DNA of 10,470 bases from assembly GCA_013813755.1 (NCBI GenBank), contig JACCRD010000119.1, forward strand, positions 1-10,470, in the 5' to 3' direction. The position numbers and the translations under genes were made by a program. This document shows positions 1-6,600 of this stretch, piece after piece (position 1 is the first letter of the stretch; the number at the start of each line of letters is the position of its first letter). The stretch is from Acidobacteriota bacterium. GTDB taxonomy: Bacteria > Acidobacteriota > Blastocatellia > Pyrinomonadales > Pyrinomonadaceae. The notes beneath the pieces are model-generated. The model searched no databases. It worked only from the letters and a program-made list of their open reading frames with translations, and had not been told where the DNA came from.

Positions 1-202
1 AACAAGTCGTATCGGCAATCAAACGGGCGGGCGAGTTTTTCTGTTTCTGAAAACCGACGATTTTTGGCGCGATTACGAAAACATACGGGCGAAAGGCGTG
101 AATTTCGTCAGAGAACCGAAAACGGAAGATTACGGAACAGTCGCCGTTTTTGAAGATTTATACGGCAATCTTTGGGATTTGGTTGAGTTTAAAGATCAAT
201 AA
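1..202 (+). CDS. VOC-family (glyoxalase-like) protein, 3' end only
   Basis: This is the C-terminal 66 residues of a gene that begins before the window; the reading frame starts at base 2 and ends with TAA at 200-202. The piece contains GNQTGGRVFLFL, then a DDFWRDYENIRAKGV helix region, REPKTEDYGT, and the closing strand motif FEDLYGNLWDLVE. That layout is typical of the last beta-alpha-beta-beta-beta module of small VOC-superfamily proteins. The Glu near the end of the final strand (WDLVE) sits where these proteins usually place a metal ligand. The substrate cannot be told from the sequence; the family includes lyases, dioxygenases and antibiotic-binding proteins. It is probably a short single-domain protein of about 120-140 residues. 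The family call is fairly firm; the function is unknown. Confidence 0.8.
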   Translation, partial: TSRIGNQTGGRVFLFLKTDDFWRDYENIRAKGVNFVREPKTEDYGTVAVFEDLYGNLWDLVEFKDQ

Positions 203-312
203 ATTTAATTTTAAGAAATGCACAATGATTTACGATTGTTTGAGTTGATAAATTTTGCGAAGCAATAAGAAATGGCTTTTGCTTGAAATCCTGCTGACTT
301 TTGGAGAATCCA
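203..312. other. AT-rich intergenic gap between two VOC genes
   Basis: These 110 bases carry no convincing ORF or RNA. The only clear signal is a ribosome binding site, GGAG at 303-306, six bases before the ATG at 313. A TTGATA at 245-250 resembles a -35 box, but no good -10 lies at the right distance. A weak AAGCAA (260-265)/TTGCTT (279-284) inverted repeat is also present. The promoter for the downstream VOC-arg unit may be here but cannot be placed. Confidence 0.4.
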
Positions 313-675
313 ATGAAACTTGGAATGTTGATGATATTTGTCTCTAACTTAGATAAGGCTAAAGATTTCTATTGCAATATTTTAAATTTTCCGTTAAAAG
401 CTGAATCTGAAACAAGTCTTACTTTTATCAGTGGCAGGCAAGATTTAATTGCTTTTAAATGTGCAAGCGATTCTTTAGTTGAAAATTACAGCCAAACAGC
501 ACGTTCAGTCTTTGTTTTTGAAGTTGATTCAATTTCGGGAGAATTTTCTGAACTGAAACAGAAAGGCGTGATTTTTCTTCACGACAAACCTTCAGAGAAT
601 GAATTTTGTTTTTACGCAGCATTTCGAGACCCTTTTGGAAATATCCACGAAATTGCCGAACGAAAGAAATTATAA
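313..675 (+). CDS. VOC-family (glyoxalase/bleomycin-resistance fold) protein
   Basis: A small cytosolic protein of 120 residues. It begins with a beta-alpha unit (LGMLMIFVSNLDKAKDFY, residues 3-20), as in VOC proteins. It ends with FRDPFGNIHEIAE (residues 104-116), the usual closing strand, in which His112 or Glu113 could bind metal. The catalytic role is unknown. I chose the ATG at 313 because GGAG lies six bases upstream; the TTG at 301 in the same frame would place that GGAG inside the coding sequence. The stop TAA (673-675) directly abuts the ATG of argC, so the two genes are probably cotranscribed and perhaps translationally coupled, although no biochemical link is obvious. Base composition is unlike the arg genes: 102 G/C in 361-660 by hand count (about 34%), against 47-53% in sampled lines of argC. 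This suggests recent acquisition. Confidence 0.85.
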   Translation: MKLGMLMIFVSNLDKAKDFYCNILNFPLKAESETSLTFISGRQDLIAFKCASDSLVENYSQTARSVFVFEVDSISGEFSELKQKGVIFLHDKPSENEFCFYAAFRDPFGNIHEIAERKKL

Positions 676-1713
676 ATGGAAACAAGGAAATTAAAAATCG
701 CAATCTTCGGCGGTTCGGGTTACGGCGGAAGCGAGCTTTTGCGGATTCTGCTGTTTCATCCGAATGCGGAAATCGTGCTGGTGACGGCGAATGAACACGC
801 GGGCAAAGCCGTCGGCGAAGCTCATAAAAATCTGTCGGGCTTGACCGATTTGAGATTCGAGAAGGCGCCCGAAGATTTGTCCGCGCTCGAAAATTTTGAT
901 GTCGCGTTTTTCGCTCTGCCGCACGGTCAAGCGTTAAAACTCGTGCCGCAAATGCCGGATAGCGTCAAAGTGATTGACCTTTCGGGAGATTTCAGAATCG
1001 GTGACGCTGAAATTTTTCGGAAATTTTATAAGCTCGAACGGGACGTGAACGATTTGCAGAAACAATTCGTCTACGGCTTGACCGAAACGAATCGTGAAGC
1101 GATAAAGGGGGCAAATTATATCGCCAATCCAGGCTGTTTTGCTACGGCGACTTTGCTAGCACTTGCTCCCGTGGTCAAAGGCGGTTTGCTGACGGGGAAA
1201 ATTATCGTTGACGCGAAAACAGGTTCGAGCGGTTCGGGCGCAAAAGCGGCGGCAAACACGCATCACCCGCAGCGGATGAATTCGTTTTACGCTTACAAAC
1301 CTTTTGAGCATCAGCACGTTCCCGAAATCGAACAGCACTTGCGCGAAGTCGGCACGTTTAAGAACGATTTTGTTTTTATGACGCACAGTTTGCCGGTCTC
1401 GCGCGGCATTTTCGCGTCCGTCTATTTGGAAACGACGAATATTTTAACGAATAAAGACTTAAAAAATCTTTATGAGCATTTTTACAAAGATTCTTTTTTC
1501 GTCCGCATCGTCGAAGGCTCGCCCGACATTAATTGGGTGAAGACGACAAACTTTTGCGACATCGCCGCGCATTCAAACGGCAAACAAATTGCGGTCTTCG
1601 CGGCAATTGATAATTTGGTTAAAGGAGCGGCGGGACAAGCCGTGCAGAATATGAATCTGATGTTCGGCTTTGATGAAAAAACAAGCTTGATTTTTGCGGG
1701 AAGCAATCCGTAA
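676..1713 (+). CDS. argC: N-acetyl-gamma-glutamyl-phosphate reductase
   Basis: The enzyme reduces N-acylglutamyl phosphate to the semialdehyde with NADPH, the third step of arginine synthesis, in the cytosol. The 345-residue product has the full family layout. An N-terminal nucleotide-binding loop, FGGSGYGGSE, covers residues 11-20. The catalytic Cys is Cys154 in NPGCFATA. The loop KTGSSGSG is at 181-188. EHQHVPEIEQ at 211-220 holds the conserved active-site histidines. The C-terminal signature DNLVKGAAGQAVQNMN is at 312-327. Length is normal for type I ArgC. The ATG at 676 follows the upstream TAA with no gap and has only a weak purine-rich site, so translation may depend on coupling. If the downstream carbamoyltransferase uses succinylated substrates, ArgC would have to accept them too. 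Identification is firm; acyl specificity cannot be read from this gene. Confidence 0.96.
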   Translation: METRKLKIAIFGGSGYGGSELLRILLFHPNAEIVLVTANEHAGKAVGEAHKNLSGLTDLRFEKAPEDLSALENFDVAFFALPHGQALKLVPQMPDSVKVIDLSGDFRIGDAEIFRKFYKLERDVNDLQKQFVYGLTETNREAIKGANYIANPGCFATATLLALAPVVKGGLLTGKIIVDAKTGSSGSGAKAAANTHHPQRMNSFYAYKPFEHQHVPEIEQHLREVGTFKNDFVFMTHSLPVSRGIFASVYLETTNILTNKDLKNLYEHFYKDSFFVRIVEGSPDINWVKTTNFCDIAAHSNGKQIAVFAAIDNLVKGAAGQAVQNMNLMFGFDEKTSLIFAGSNP

Positions 1714-1717
1714 ATTA

Positions 1718-1899
1718 GCCGCGAACAAACACGAAAAAGCACGAAATTAGAAGAAGTATGAAACCACAGATTTACACAGATAGACACAGATTTTTTTTGA
1801 CGAAAATAATAAGTTTATCATTCTTTTATCCGTGCTCATCTGTGCAGATCTGTGGTTAATTTCCCTTTATTTTCGTGTTCTTTCGTGTTTGTTCGTGGC
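1718..1899. repeat. 182-bp nested inverted repeat between argC and argD
   Basis: Two pairs of arms are nested. The outer arms, 1718-1746 and 1871-1899, match as reverse complements at 26 of 29 bases. The inner arms, 1762-1791 and 1828-1857, match at 24 of 30. The central loop is about 36 bases and includes a run of eight T (1791-1798). Each arm also has an internal period near 10 bases: CACAGAT occurs three times on the left (from 1765, 1775 and 1785), and CACGAAA-type units occur in the outer arm. The element starts 4 bases after the argC stop and ends 11 bases before the argD start, filling the gap. In RNA it could fold into a long hairpin between two cistrons. No transposase or coding capacity is seen. 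It resembles dispersed intergenic palindromes or a MITE-like unit; mobility is inference. Confidence 0.85.
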
Positions 1900-1910
1900 A
1901 AAAAACTCTT

Positions 1911-3071
1911 ATGAATTTTGAAGAAATAGAACATTTAGAAGAACAATTCCAACTCGCCACTTACGCGAAAATGCGCATTGCCGTCAAGACCGGTAAGGGC
2001 GCATGGATTTGGACGAGCGGCGGTGAGAAATATCTCGATTTATACGGCGGACACGCAGTTTGCGCCACCGGACACGCTCATCCGCGCGTTGTCGCGGCGT
2101 TAAAAGACCAAGTTGAAAAAGTTTTGTTTTATTCAAATCTAGTTTATTCTGAAGTTCGCGCGAAAGCCGCCGAAAAATTGGTTGCAATCGCGCCCGAATC
2201 AATTACGAAGGCGTTTTTCTGCAATTCCGGCACGGAAGCGAACGAAAACGCGATGCGAATGGCGCGAATGCGGACGAAGCGCAAAAAAATAATTACGTTT
2301 TCCGGCGGCTTTCACGGCAGAACGGCGGACGCGATTTCGGCGACGTTTTTGGGGAACTACCGAAATCTCGGAAAACCGAATGTGCCACACCACGTTTGCG
2401 CCGAATTTGGAAATATCGAAAGCGTCAGACAACTTGCCGACAAGGAAACAGCCGCGATAATGTTAGAGCCGATTCAATCAATGGCGGGCGTAACCGAAGC
2501 CGCGCCGGAATTCTTTGCCGGATTAAGAAAAATCTGCGACGAACACAGTATCGTATTGATTTTCGACGAAGTGCAAACCGGTGTCGGACGCACAGGAAAC
2601 TGGTTTTTCAGCGGCAGCAATTTGGCTGATTTTGTCGAAGCCGACATTATCACGCTGGCGAAAAGTTTAGGCAGCGGCGTTCCGGTCGGCGTGTGTCTGG
2701 TCAACGCTTGTATTGCCGAATCAATTAAAACAAACGATTTGGGAACGACTTTCGGCGGCGGTATGCTGGCGGCAGCGGCGGTTTTGGCGACGCTCGAAGC
2801 GATTGAAGCGGACAAAATGCGCGAAAACATTTCCGACATCGAAAATTATTTGCGTGAACGATTAAAGGGAATAGAAGAGGTAAAAAGTCTGCGCGGCAAA
2901 GGCGGACTGCTCGGAATTGAATTTAACGAAAGCTGCAAACTGATTCACCAAAAACTGCTCGACAACAAAATTATTACGGGAACTTCGAGCAATCCGAATG
3001 TTTTGAGATTACTGCCGCCGTTGTGCATCAAAAAGGATGAAATTGATTTGTTAATCGAGGCTTTGAAATAG
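1911..3071 (+). CDS. argD: Acetylornithine (or succinylornithine) aminotransferase
   Basis: A PLP-dependent class III aminotransferase that converts N-acylglutamate semialdehyde plus glutamate to N-acylornithine and 2-oxoglutarate. The 386-residue product shows YLDLYGGHAVCATGHAHP (41-58), the phosphate-binding NSGTEANENAMRMAR (105-119), FHGRT (134-138) and IFDEVQTGVGRTG (217-229), in which Asp219 faces the PLP ring nitrogen. The PLP Schiff-base lysine is Lys251 in ITLAKSLGSG. GTTFGGG (278-284) replaces the more common STFGGNP form. I chose the ATG at 1911. An in-frame GTG at 1875 would add 12 residues encoded entirely by the inverted repeat, and the family does not need them. No good Shine-Dalgarno precedes 1911. 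The gene lies downstream of argC on the same strand, separated by the long inverted repeat, so its expression may be set apart from argC. Some ArgD enzymes also serve lysine synthesis (DapC). Confidence 0.94.
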   Translation: MNFEEIEHLEEQFQLATYAKMRIAVKTGKGAWIWTSGGEKYLDLYGGHAVCATGHAHPRVVAALKDQVEKVLFYSNLVYSEVRAKAAEKLVAIAPESITKAFFCNSGTEANENAMRMARMRTKRKKIITFSGGFHGRTADAISATFLGNYRNLGKPNVPHHVCAEFGNIESVRQLADKETAAIMLEPIQSMAGVTEAAPEFFAGLRKICDEHSIVLIFDEVQTGVGRTGNWFFSGSNLADFVEADIITLAKSLGSGVPVGVCLVNACIAESIKTNDLGTTFGGGMLAAAAVLATLEAIEADKMRENISDIENYLRERLKGIEEVKSLRGKGGLLGIEFNESCKLIHQKLLDNKIITGTSSNPNVLRLLPPLCIKKDEIDLLIEALK

Positions 3072-3077
3072 TGTTTC

Positions 3078-3099
3078 GGGCGAAGACGAGCCGTCGCCC
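3078..3099 (+). repeat. Small bulged hairpin between argD and argF'
   Basis: GGGC at 3078-3081 pairs with GCCC at 3096-3099, and GACG at 3085-3088 pairs with CGTC at 3092-3095. The loop is AGC, with a three-base GAA bulge on the left side. It lies in the 43-base gap between the argD stop (3069-3071) and the argF' ATG (3115). No T run follows, so it is unlikely to be a terminator. It may affect mRNA processing or be a short dispersed palindrome. Confidence 0.5.
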
Positions 3100-3114
3100 C
3101 TACAAAAATTTACG

Positions 3115-4113
3115 ATGAAAAATTTTCTCAAAACAACCGATTTTTCGCGCCCGGAAATTGAAGCGATTTTTGATTTAGCCGGAAAATTTAAGAGCGGTGA
3201 AGTCAAAGAAAAATATCTCGACGGGAAAAGCGTCGCGCTCGTGTTTTTTAATCTGTCTTTGCGCACCCGGGCTTCGATGCAAATCGGCGTTTACGACCTC
3301 GGCGGCAACGCCGTGATTTTAGAGCCGGGCGGAACGAGTTGGGCGCTCGAACACCGCGACGGCGCGGTAATGGACGGCGATAAGACCGAACATTTGAAGG
3401 AATTTGTCGAGGTTTTGGAAAGATACACGTCGGCAATCGGCGTACGGACGTTTGCGAATTTGCAGGATTGGGAAGAAGAGAGGTTAGACCCAATTTTGTC
3501 GGCGTTTGAAAAATATTCGACCAAGCCGGTTATCAATCTCGAATCGGCGATGCACCATCCGTGTCAGGCTTTAGCAGATATGCTGACGATTCGCGAAAGA
3601 TTCGGCAAGAGGAAGAAAAAGGTTTTGCTTTCGTGGACGTGGCATCCGAAACCGCTTCCGATGGCTGTGCCGAATTCGTTCGCGCTGGCAGCAGCGCAGT
3701 TCGGACACGATTTGCTAATCGCGCATCCGAAAGGTTACGAACTCGACGGCGAATTGATGCGGGAAATCGAAACGTACACGGCGGACAATGGCGGCAGCGT
3801 CGAAATTTCAAACGACATCGATTCGGCGTTTGAAAACATCGAGGTCGTCTATGCGAAAAGCTGGGGCGCATCGCAATTCTACGGCGCGACGGAGAAAGAC
3901 GCCGAGTTTCGCGCCGGTTTGCGAAAAGATTGGATTGTCGATGAAACGAAAATGAAAAAGACTAACGACGCGATTTTTATGCATTGTCTGCCCGTGCGCC
4001 GCAATGTAATTGTGACAGACGGCGTGATTGATTCGGCAAATTCGCTGGTAATTGACGTAGCCGAAAATCGTCTCCACATCCAAAAAGCGATAATGGCGAA
4101 ACTAATCAAATGA
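3115..4113 (+). CDS. argF': N-acylornithine carbamoyltransferase (acetyl- or succinylornithine type)
   Basis: This enzyme transfers a carbamoyl group from carbamoyl phosphate to an ornithine still bearing its acyl group, giving N-acylcitrulline. The 332-residue protein has the carbamoyl-phosphate motif LSLRTRAS (47-54), HHPCQALAD (147-155), the transferase-type WTWHPKPLPMAVPNS (174-188), YAKSWGA (246-252), and HCLPVRRN (290-297). The VMDGD segment (85-89) and the HPKPL loop are marks of the AOTCase/SOTCase branch rather than classical ArgF/ArgI. From memory, Xanthomonas campestris AOTCase has Glu92 after MDGD and a carboxylated Lys302 after RRNV; Bacteroides fragilis SOTCase has Pro and Ile there. 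Here the positions are Thr91 and Ile299, so both lack the acetyl-type residue. The acyl donor is thus uncertain, with a lean towards succinyl or relaxed specificity. Its last four bases overlap the argB start (ATGA). Confidence 0.9.
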   Translation: MKNFLKTTDFSRPEIEAIFDLAGKFKSGEVKEKYLDGKSVALVFFNLSLRTRASMQIGVYDLGGNAVILEPGGTSWALEHRDGAVMDGDKTEHLKEFVEVLERYTSAIGVRTFANLQDWEEERLDPILSAFEKYSTKPVINLESAMHHPCQALADMLTIRERFGKRKKKVLLSWTWHPKPLPMAVPNSFALAAAQFGHDLLIAHPKGYELDGELMREIETYTADNGGSVEISNDIDSAFENIEVVYAKSWGASQFYGATEKDAEFRAGLRKDWIVDETKMKKTNDAIFMHCLPVRRNVIVTDGVIDSANSLVIDVAENRLHIQKAIMAKLIK

Positions 4114-4997
4114 CCGATGAAAAACTAAATCTGCTGCGCGAAGCTCTGCCTTATATTCAAAAATTTAAGGGCAAAACTTTTGTCGTCAAATTTTCCGGCA
4201 AAGTTACCGAAGATAAAGAGAATGTAGCTTCGCTGGCAGAAGAACTGGCTTTGCTCCAACAGGTTGGAATTCGTCTCTGCGTCGTTCACGGCGGGGGAAA
4301 ACAATTGAGCGAACTTGCCGTGCGGCTCGGCGTCGCGCAGACGGTCATCAACGGGCGGCGCGTGACCGATGACGAAACGCTCGATCTTGCCAAAATGATT
4401 TTCGCCGGAAAAATCAACACGGAGATTTTAGCGGCTCTGCGCAGACGCGGTGTCGATGCGGTCGGACTTTCGGGCGTGGACGGCAATATCGTCCACGCGG
4501 TGCGCCGTCCGCCCAAAGAAATGCTGAATCACAAAACCGGCGAAAGAAAAGAAATTGATTTCGGACACGTCGGAGATGTTCTGGAAATTAACGATCGGCT
4601 TTTGCAGATTTTGCTCGAAAAGGATTATTTGCCCGTCGTCTCATCGCTCGGCGCGGATGACGCGGGACAAGTTTACAACATCAACGCCGATACAATCGCT
4701 GCCGAAATCGCCGTTCGTCTGCAAGCCGAAAAACTCGTTTTGCTGTCCGATGTCGCCGGTATTTTTGTCGTGCTGGACAAGCCGGAAACAAAAATTTCGC
4801 GTCTGACAGTTGCTGAAGCCGAAGAACTCGTGAGCAGCGGCGCGGCTTCCGCCGGGATGATTCCCAAACTGCAAAACATCACGAATTTGCTCAAACGCGG
4901 CGTAAAATCCGCGCACGTTATCAGCGGCACAACCCGTAATGCTTTGCTTTCTGAGGTATTTACCGACTCCGGAACGGGAACGATGATTGTCGTCTGA
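4110..4997 (+). CDS. argB: N-acetylglutamate kinase
   Basis: An amino-acid-kinase-family enzyme that phosphorylates N-acylglutamate with ATP, the second and usually controlling step of arginine synthesis. Visible parts of the 295-residue protein are VVKFSGKV (25-32) with catalytic Lys27, VHGGGKQLSE (59-68), NGRRVTDDETLD (81-92) that binds the acyl substrate, LLSDVAGIF (211-219), NINADTIAAE (190-199) and MIPKL (250-254) with Lys253. The N-terminal helix LREALPYIQKF (9-19) and the C-terminal HVISG...EVFTD pattern (269-286) are features of hexameric, arginine-inhibited kinases, so feedback inhibition is likely. The usual GG after the first lysine is replaced by SG (KFSGK), and HGGGP by HGGGK. 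Its start overlaps the argF' stop, implying coupled translation. It ends 31 bases from a converging minus-strand gene with no strong terminator. Confidence 0.93.
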   Translation: MTDEKLNLLREALPYIQKFKGKTFVVKFSGKVTEDKENVASLAEELALLQQVGIRLCVVHGGGKQLSELAVRLGVAQTVINGRRVTDDETLDLAKMIFAGKINTEILAALRRRGVDAVGLSGVDGNIVHAVRRPPKEMLNHKTGERKEIDFGHVGDVLEINDRLLQILLEKDYLPVVSSLGADDAGQVYNINADTIAAEIAVRLQAEKLVLLSDVAGIFVVLDKPETKISRLTVAEAEELVSSGAASAGMIPKLQNITNLLKRGVKSAHVISGTTRNALLSEVFTDSGTGTMIVV

Positions 4998-5028
4998 CCT
5001 AAAAACTTCAGGTAAAAATTTTGCCGAA

Positions 5029-6555
5029 TCAAAAAACATCGATCTTTGGCTGAAACCTGTTCTGAATCTTTTCAATGCATAAAACCTTTAAACTTTCGCG
5101 CCAATTTTCGTTCAAATCGAAGTGGTAAATTTCTATTTCCGGGGTGACGGTTTTGGCTAAAAAATCAAAATCACGATGAAAACTCAAAGTCGGCGCGGCT
5201 AAATAAACAATTGACGGCTCGTCAACAATTTCCATATCGCCGAAGATTTTTGCAGTCTGCAAATTTCCCTGTCGCCGGTGAAGTTCGATTTTGCGCCAGT
5301 AGTCAATTGCCTGAAAAATCATTTCGCGGTCGGGTGAAACCTTTAGTTCGATAATTACAAGCCGCCCGTCCCGTCGCAGAGCAAGCAAATCAATTCGGTC
5401 GGCGCTGGCGCGAAACTGGTTATAAACGGGCGATAAAATCAAATTTCGGTCGAGCAGTTTAATGTTTCGGTGGAGAATCGCTTCAAGCCACGCTTCCGGC
5501 GCGAGGCGAAAAAGCGCGTGACGTTTATTCGGCGAATTAAATTGCCGGTAAATTTCTAAATTCTCTAAAAGTTCAAAAAACTCCCGGCGCGATGTTTCGT
5601 TTAAAATTTGTTTGTTTTTTTCGATGCCGAACCAAACCTTTTCTTCGTTTAGGACTTTTCTGACCCGCGCGAAAGGCAATCCTCGGAACCGCAGACTTTC
5701 ACCATTTTTGGTAAAGAGAAAATCTGTCTTTTCGGGCGCGAGGGAAATTATTTCCCGGGCTGTCCGGCTGACTTCAAAAGATGTTTCCAAAAGAAATTTA
5801 GATTTTTTGGCGCGCCATAAATCTTTGATTTTAAGGCTTGCCACCTCCTTCAAAGAACTTTCTTCATCCGTTCGCGCTTTTGTGCCTTTGCGGAAAATTT
5901 CCCACAGTTTTATTTGTCTCTGATAATTCTCACGAAGCAGAGCGTGAAGTTTTTGCAAATTTTTCGTCTGTTTTTTTTCCGTTAAAATCCACATTTTGCT
6001 AACTGGTTTCTTTTTGCGCCGCTCAAGTTGCGCCAGCCACAAAATCGCCGTGGTCAAAAAAAGTTCGGGCGTCGCCTGTTCAGCCACATCGGCGAGTGCC
6101 GCCATTTGTTCGCCGCTCGCGGTTTCAAAAATGATGTGCGCAAAGCGTCCGTTTTCTTCGTTGAGCGCGACGCGAATCAGCTTTGAGTTTTGGGTTTCGG
6201 AGACGATTAAACGCGCGATTTGGTTTGCTTTTTCGAGGCGCGCCAATTCAACGGCGTCACCTAACGCGCGTGCTAAAATGCGTGGAACAAGCTGAATCTT
6301 TTCGCGCTCTTTTTCAAAATTACGCGTTACATCAAAAATGATTTTTTCGTCTTTTACCTGGCAATTTGCAACACGCCAAATCTGAAAACCTTTCTCGCCC
6401 AGAAATCCTAAAATTATACGTCCGCGCTCAAACGTCAACTCGATTTCATCGCGCTCTAGGGCAAAAGTTTTTCCGCTCTGCCCGATCAAAAGCCATTCGT
6501 TGCGAGACTTGAGCAAAGCGCTTGTTTCAATGAAAATATTTTCGGGGTTTTCCAT
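5029..6555 (-). CDS. Uncharacterised protein with C-terminal PD-(D/E)XK nuclease-like core
   Basis: I do not recognise this 508-residue protein as a named family. The N-terminal 300 or so residues are charged and mostly soluble. They include a segment (about 110-150) with NQIARLIVSETQNSKLIRVAL and a basic, helix-rich stretch (about 180-225). The C-terminal 160 residues fit a restriction-endonuclease-like fold. They show PEAWLEAIL (353-361, candidate Glu358), SADRIDLLAL (384-393, Asp389), then VIIELKVSP (400-408, Glu403-x-Lys405), followed by Gln415 and Tyr419 in FQAIDYW. This order resembles NucS/DUF91-type nucleases. No signal peptide or membrane segment is seen. I chose ATG at 6555: GGGA lies just upstream, and an earlier TTG would add residues encoded by an intergenic repeat. 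It probably shares a transcript with the SGNH gene 45 bases upstream. A DNA repair or processing role is possible but unproven. Confidence 0.7.
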   Translation of the reverse strand: MENPENIFIETSALLKSRNEWLLIGQSGKTFALERDEIELTFERGRIILGFLGEKGFQIWRVANCQVKDEKIIFDVTRNFEKEREKIQLVPRILARALGDAVELARLEKANQIARLIVSETQNSKLIRVALNEENGRFAHIIFETASGEQMAALADVAEQATPELFLTTAILWLAQLERRKKKPVSKMWILTEKKQTKNLQKLHALLRENYQRQIKLWEIFRKGTKARTDEESSLKEVASLKIKDLWRAKKSKFLLETSFEVSRTAREIISLAPEKTDFLFTKNGESLRFRGLPFARVRKVLNEEKVWFGIEKNKQILNETSRREFFELLENLEIYRQFNSPNKRHALFRLAPEAWLEAILHRNIKLLDRNLILSPVYNQFRASADRIDLLALRRDGRLVIIELKVSPDREMIFQAIDYWRKIELHRRQGNLQTAKIFGDMEIVDEPSIVYLAAPTLSFHRDFDFLAKTVTPEIEIYHFDLNENWRESLKVLCIEKIQNRFQPKIDVF

Positions 6556-6560
6556 TTGTT

Positions 6561-6590
6561 TCCCGCGAAGGCGCAAAACACGCGAAGAAG
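6561..6590. repeat. Short periodic GCG-rich repeat between two minus-strand genes
   Basis: Read on the minus strand, this stretch is a run of similar units: TTCGCGTG, TTTTGCGCC, TTCGCGGG, with a period of about 8-9 bases. It fills most of the 45-base gap between the SGNH hydrolase stop (6601-6603) and the ATG at 6555. From memory, near-identical CTTCGCG...TTTGCGCC strings recur in gene gaps of many environmental genomes; I cannot test copy number here. It ends with GGGAAA, which also serves as the likely ribosome binding site of the downstream gene. Confidence 0.45.
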
Positions 6591-6600
6591 ATTTGAAAGT

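Noticed and set aside
260..284. AAGCAA/TTGCTT inverted repeat before the second VOC gene, as a possible operator.
   Set aside because: Six-base arms with a 13-base loop in AT-rich DNA are expected by chance, and no regulator gene is nearby.
1791..1798. Run of eight T after the argC gene as the tail of an intrinsic terminator.
   Set aside because: No hairpin ends directly before it; the T run lies in the loop of the large nested palindrome instead of after a completed stem.
1875..1910. Upstream in-frame GTG start for argD, giving a protein 12 residues longer.
   Set aside because: The extra codons are made entirely of the outer arm of the inverted repeat plus a short spacer; ATG 1911 gives the normal family N-terminus.
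3533..3871. Long open frames on the minus strand inside argF', and similar ones inside argC, argD and argB.
   Set aside because: They lie fully within firmly identified genes, give arginine/serine-rich or family-less proteins, and have no ribosome binding sites. They are by-products of coding bias.
4997..5013. Possible bidirectional terminator (ACCT...AGGT) between argB and the converging nuclease-like gene.
   Set aside because: The stem is only four base pairs with a nine-base loop. The position fits, but the structure is too weak to call.
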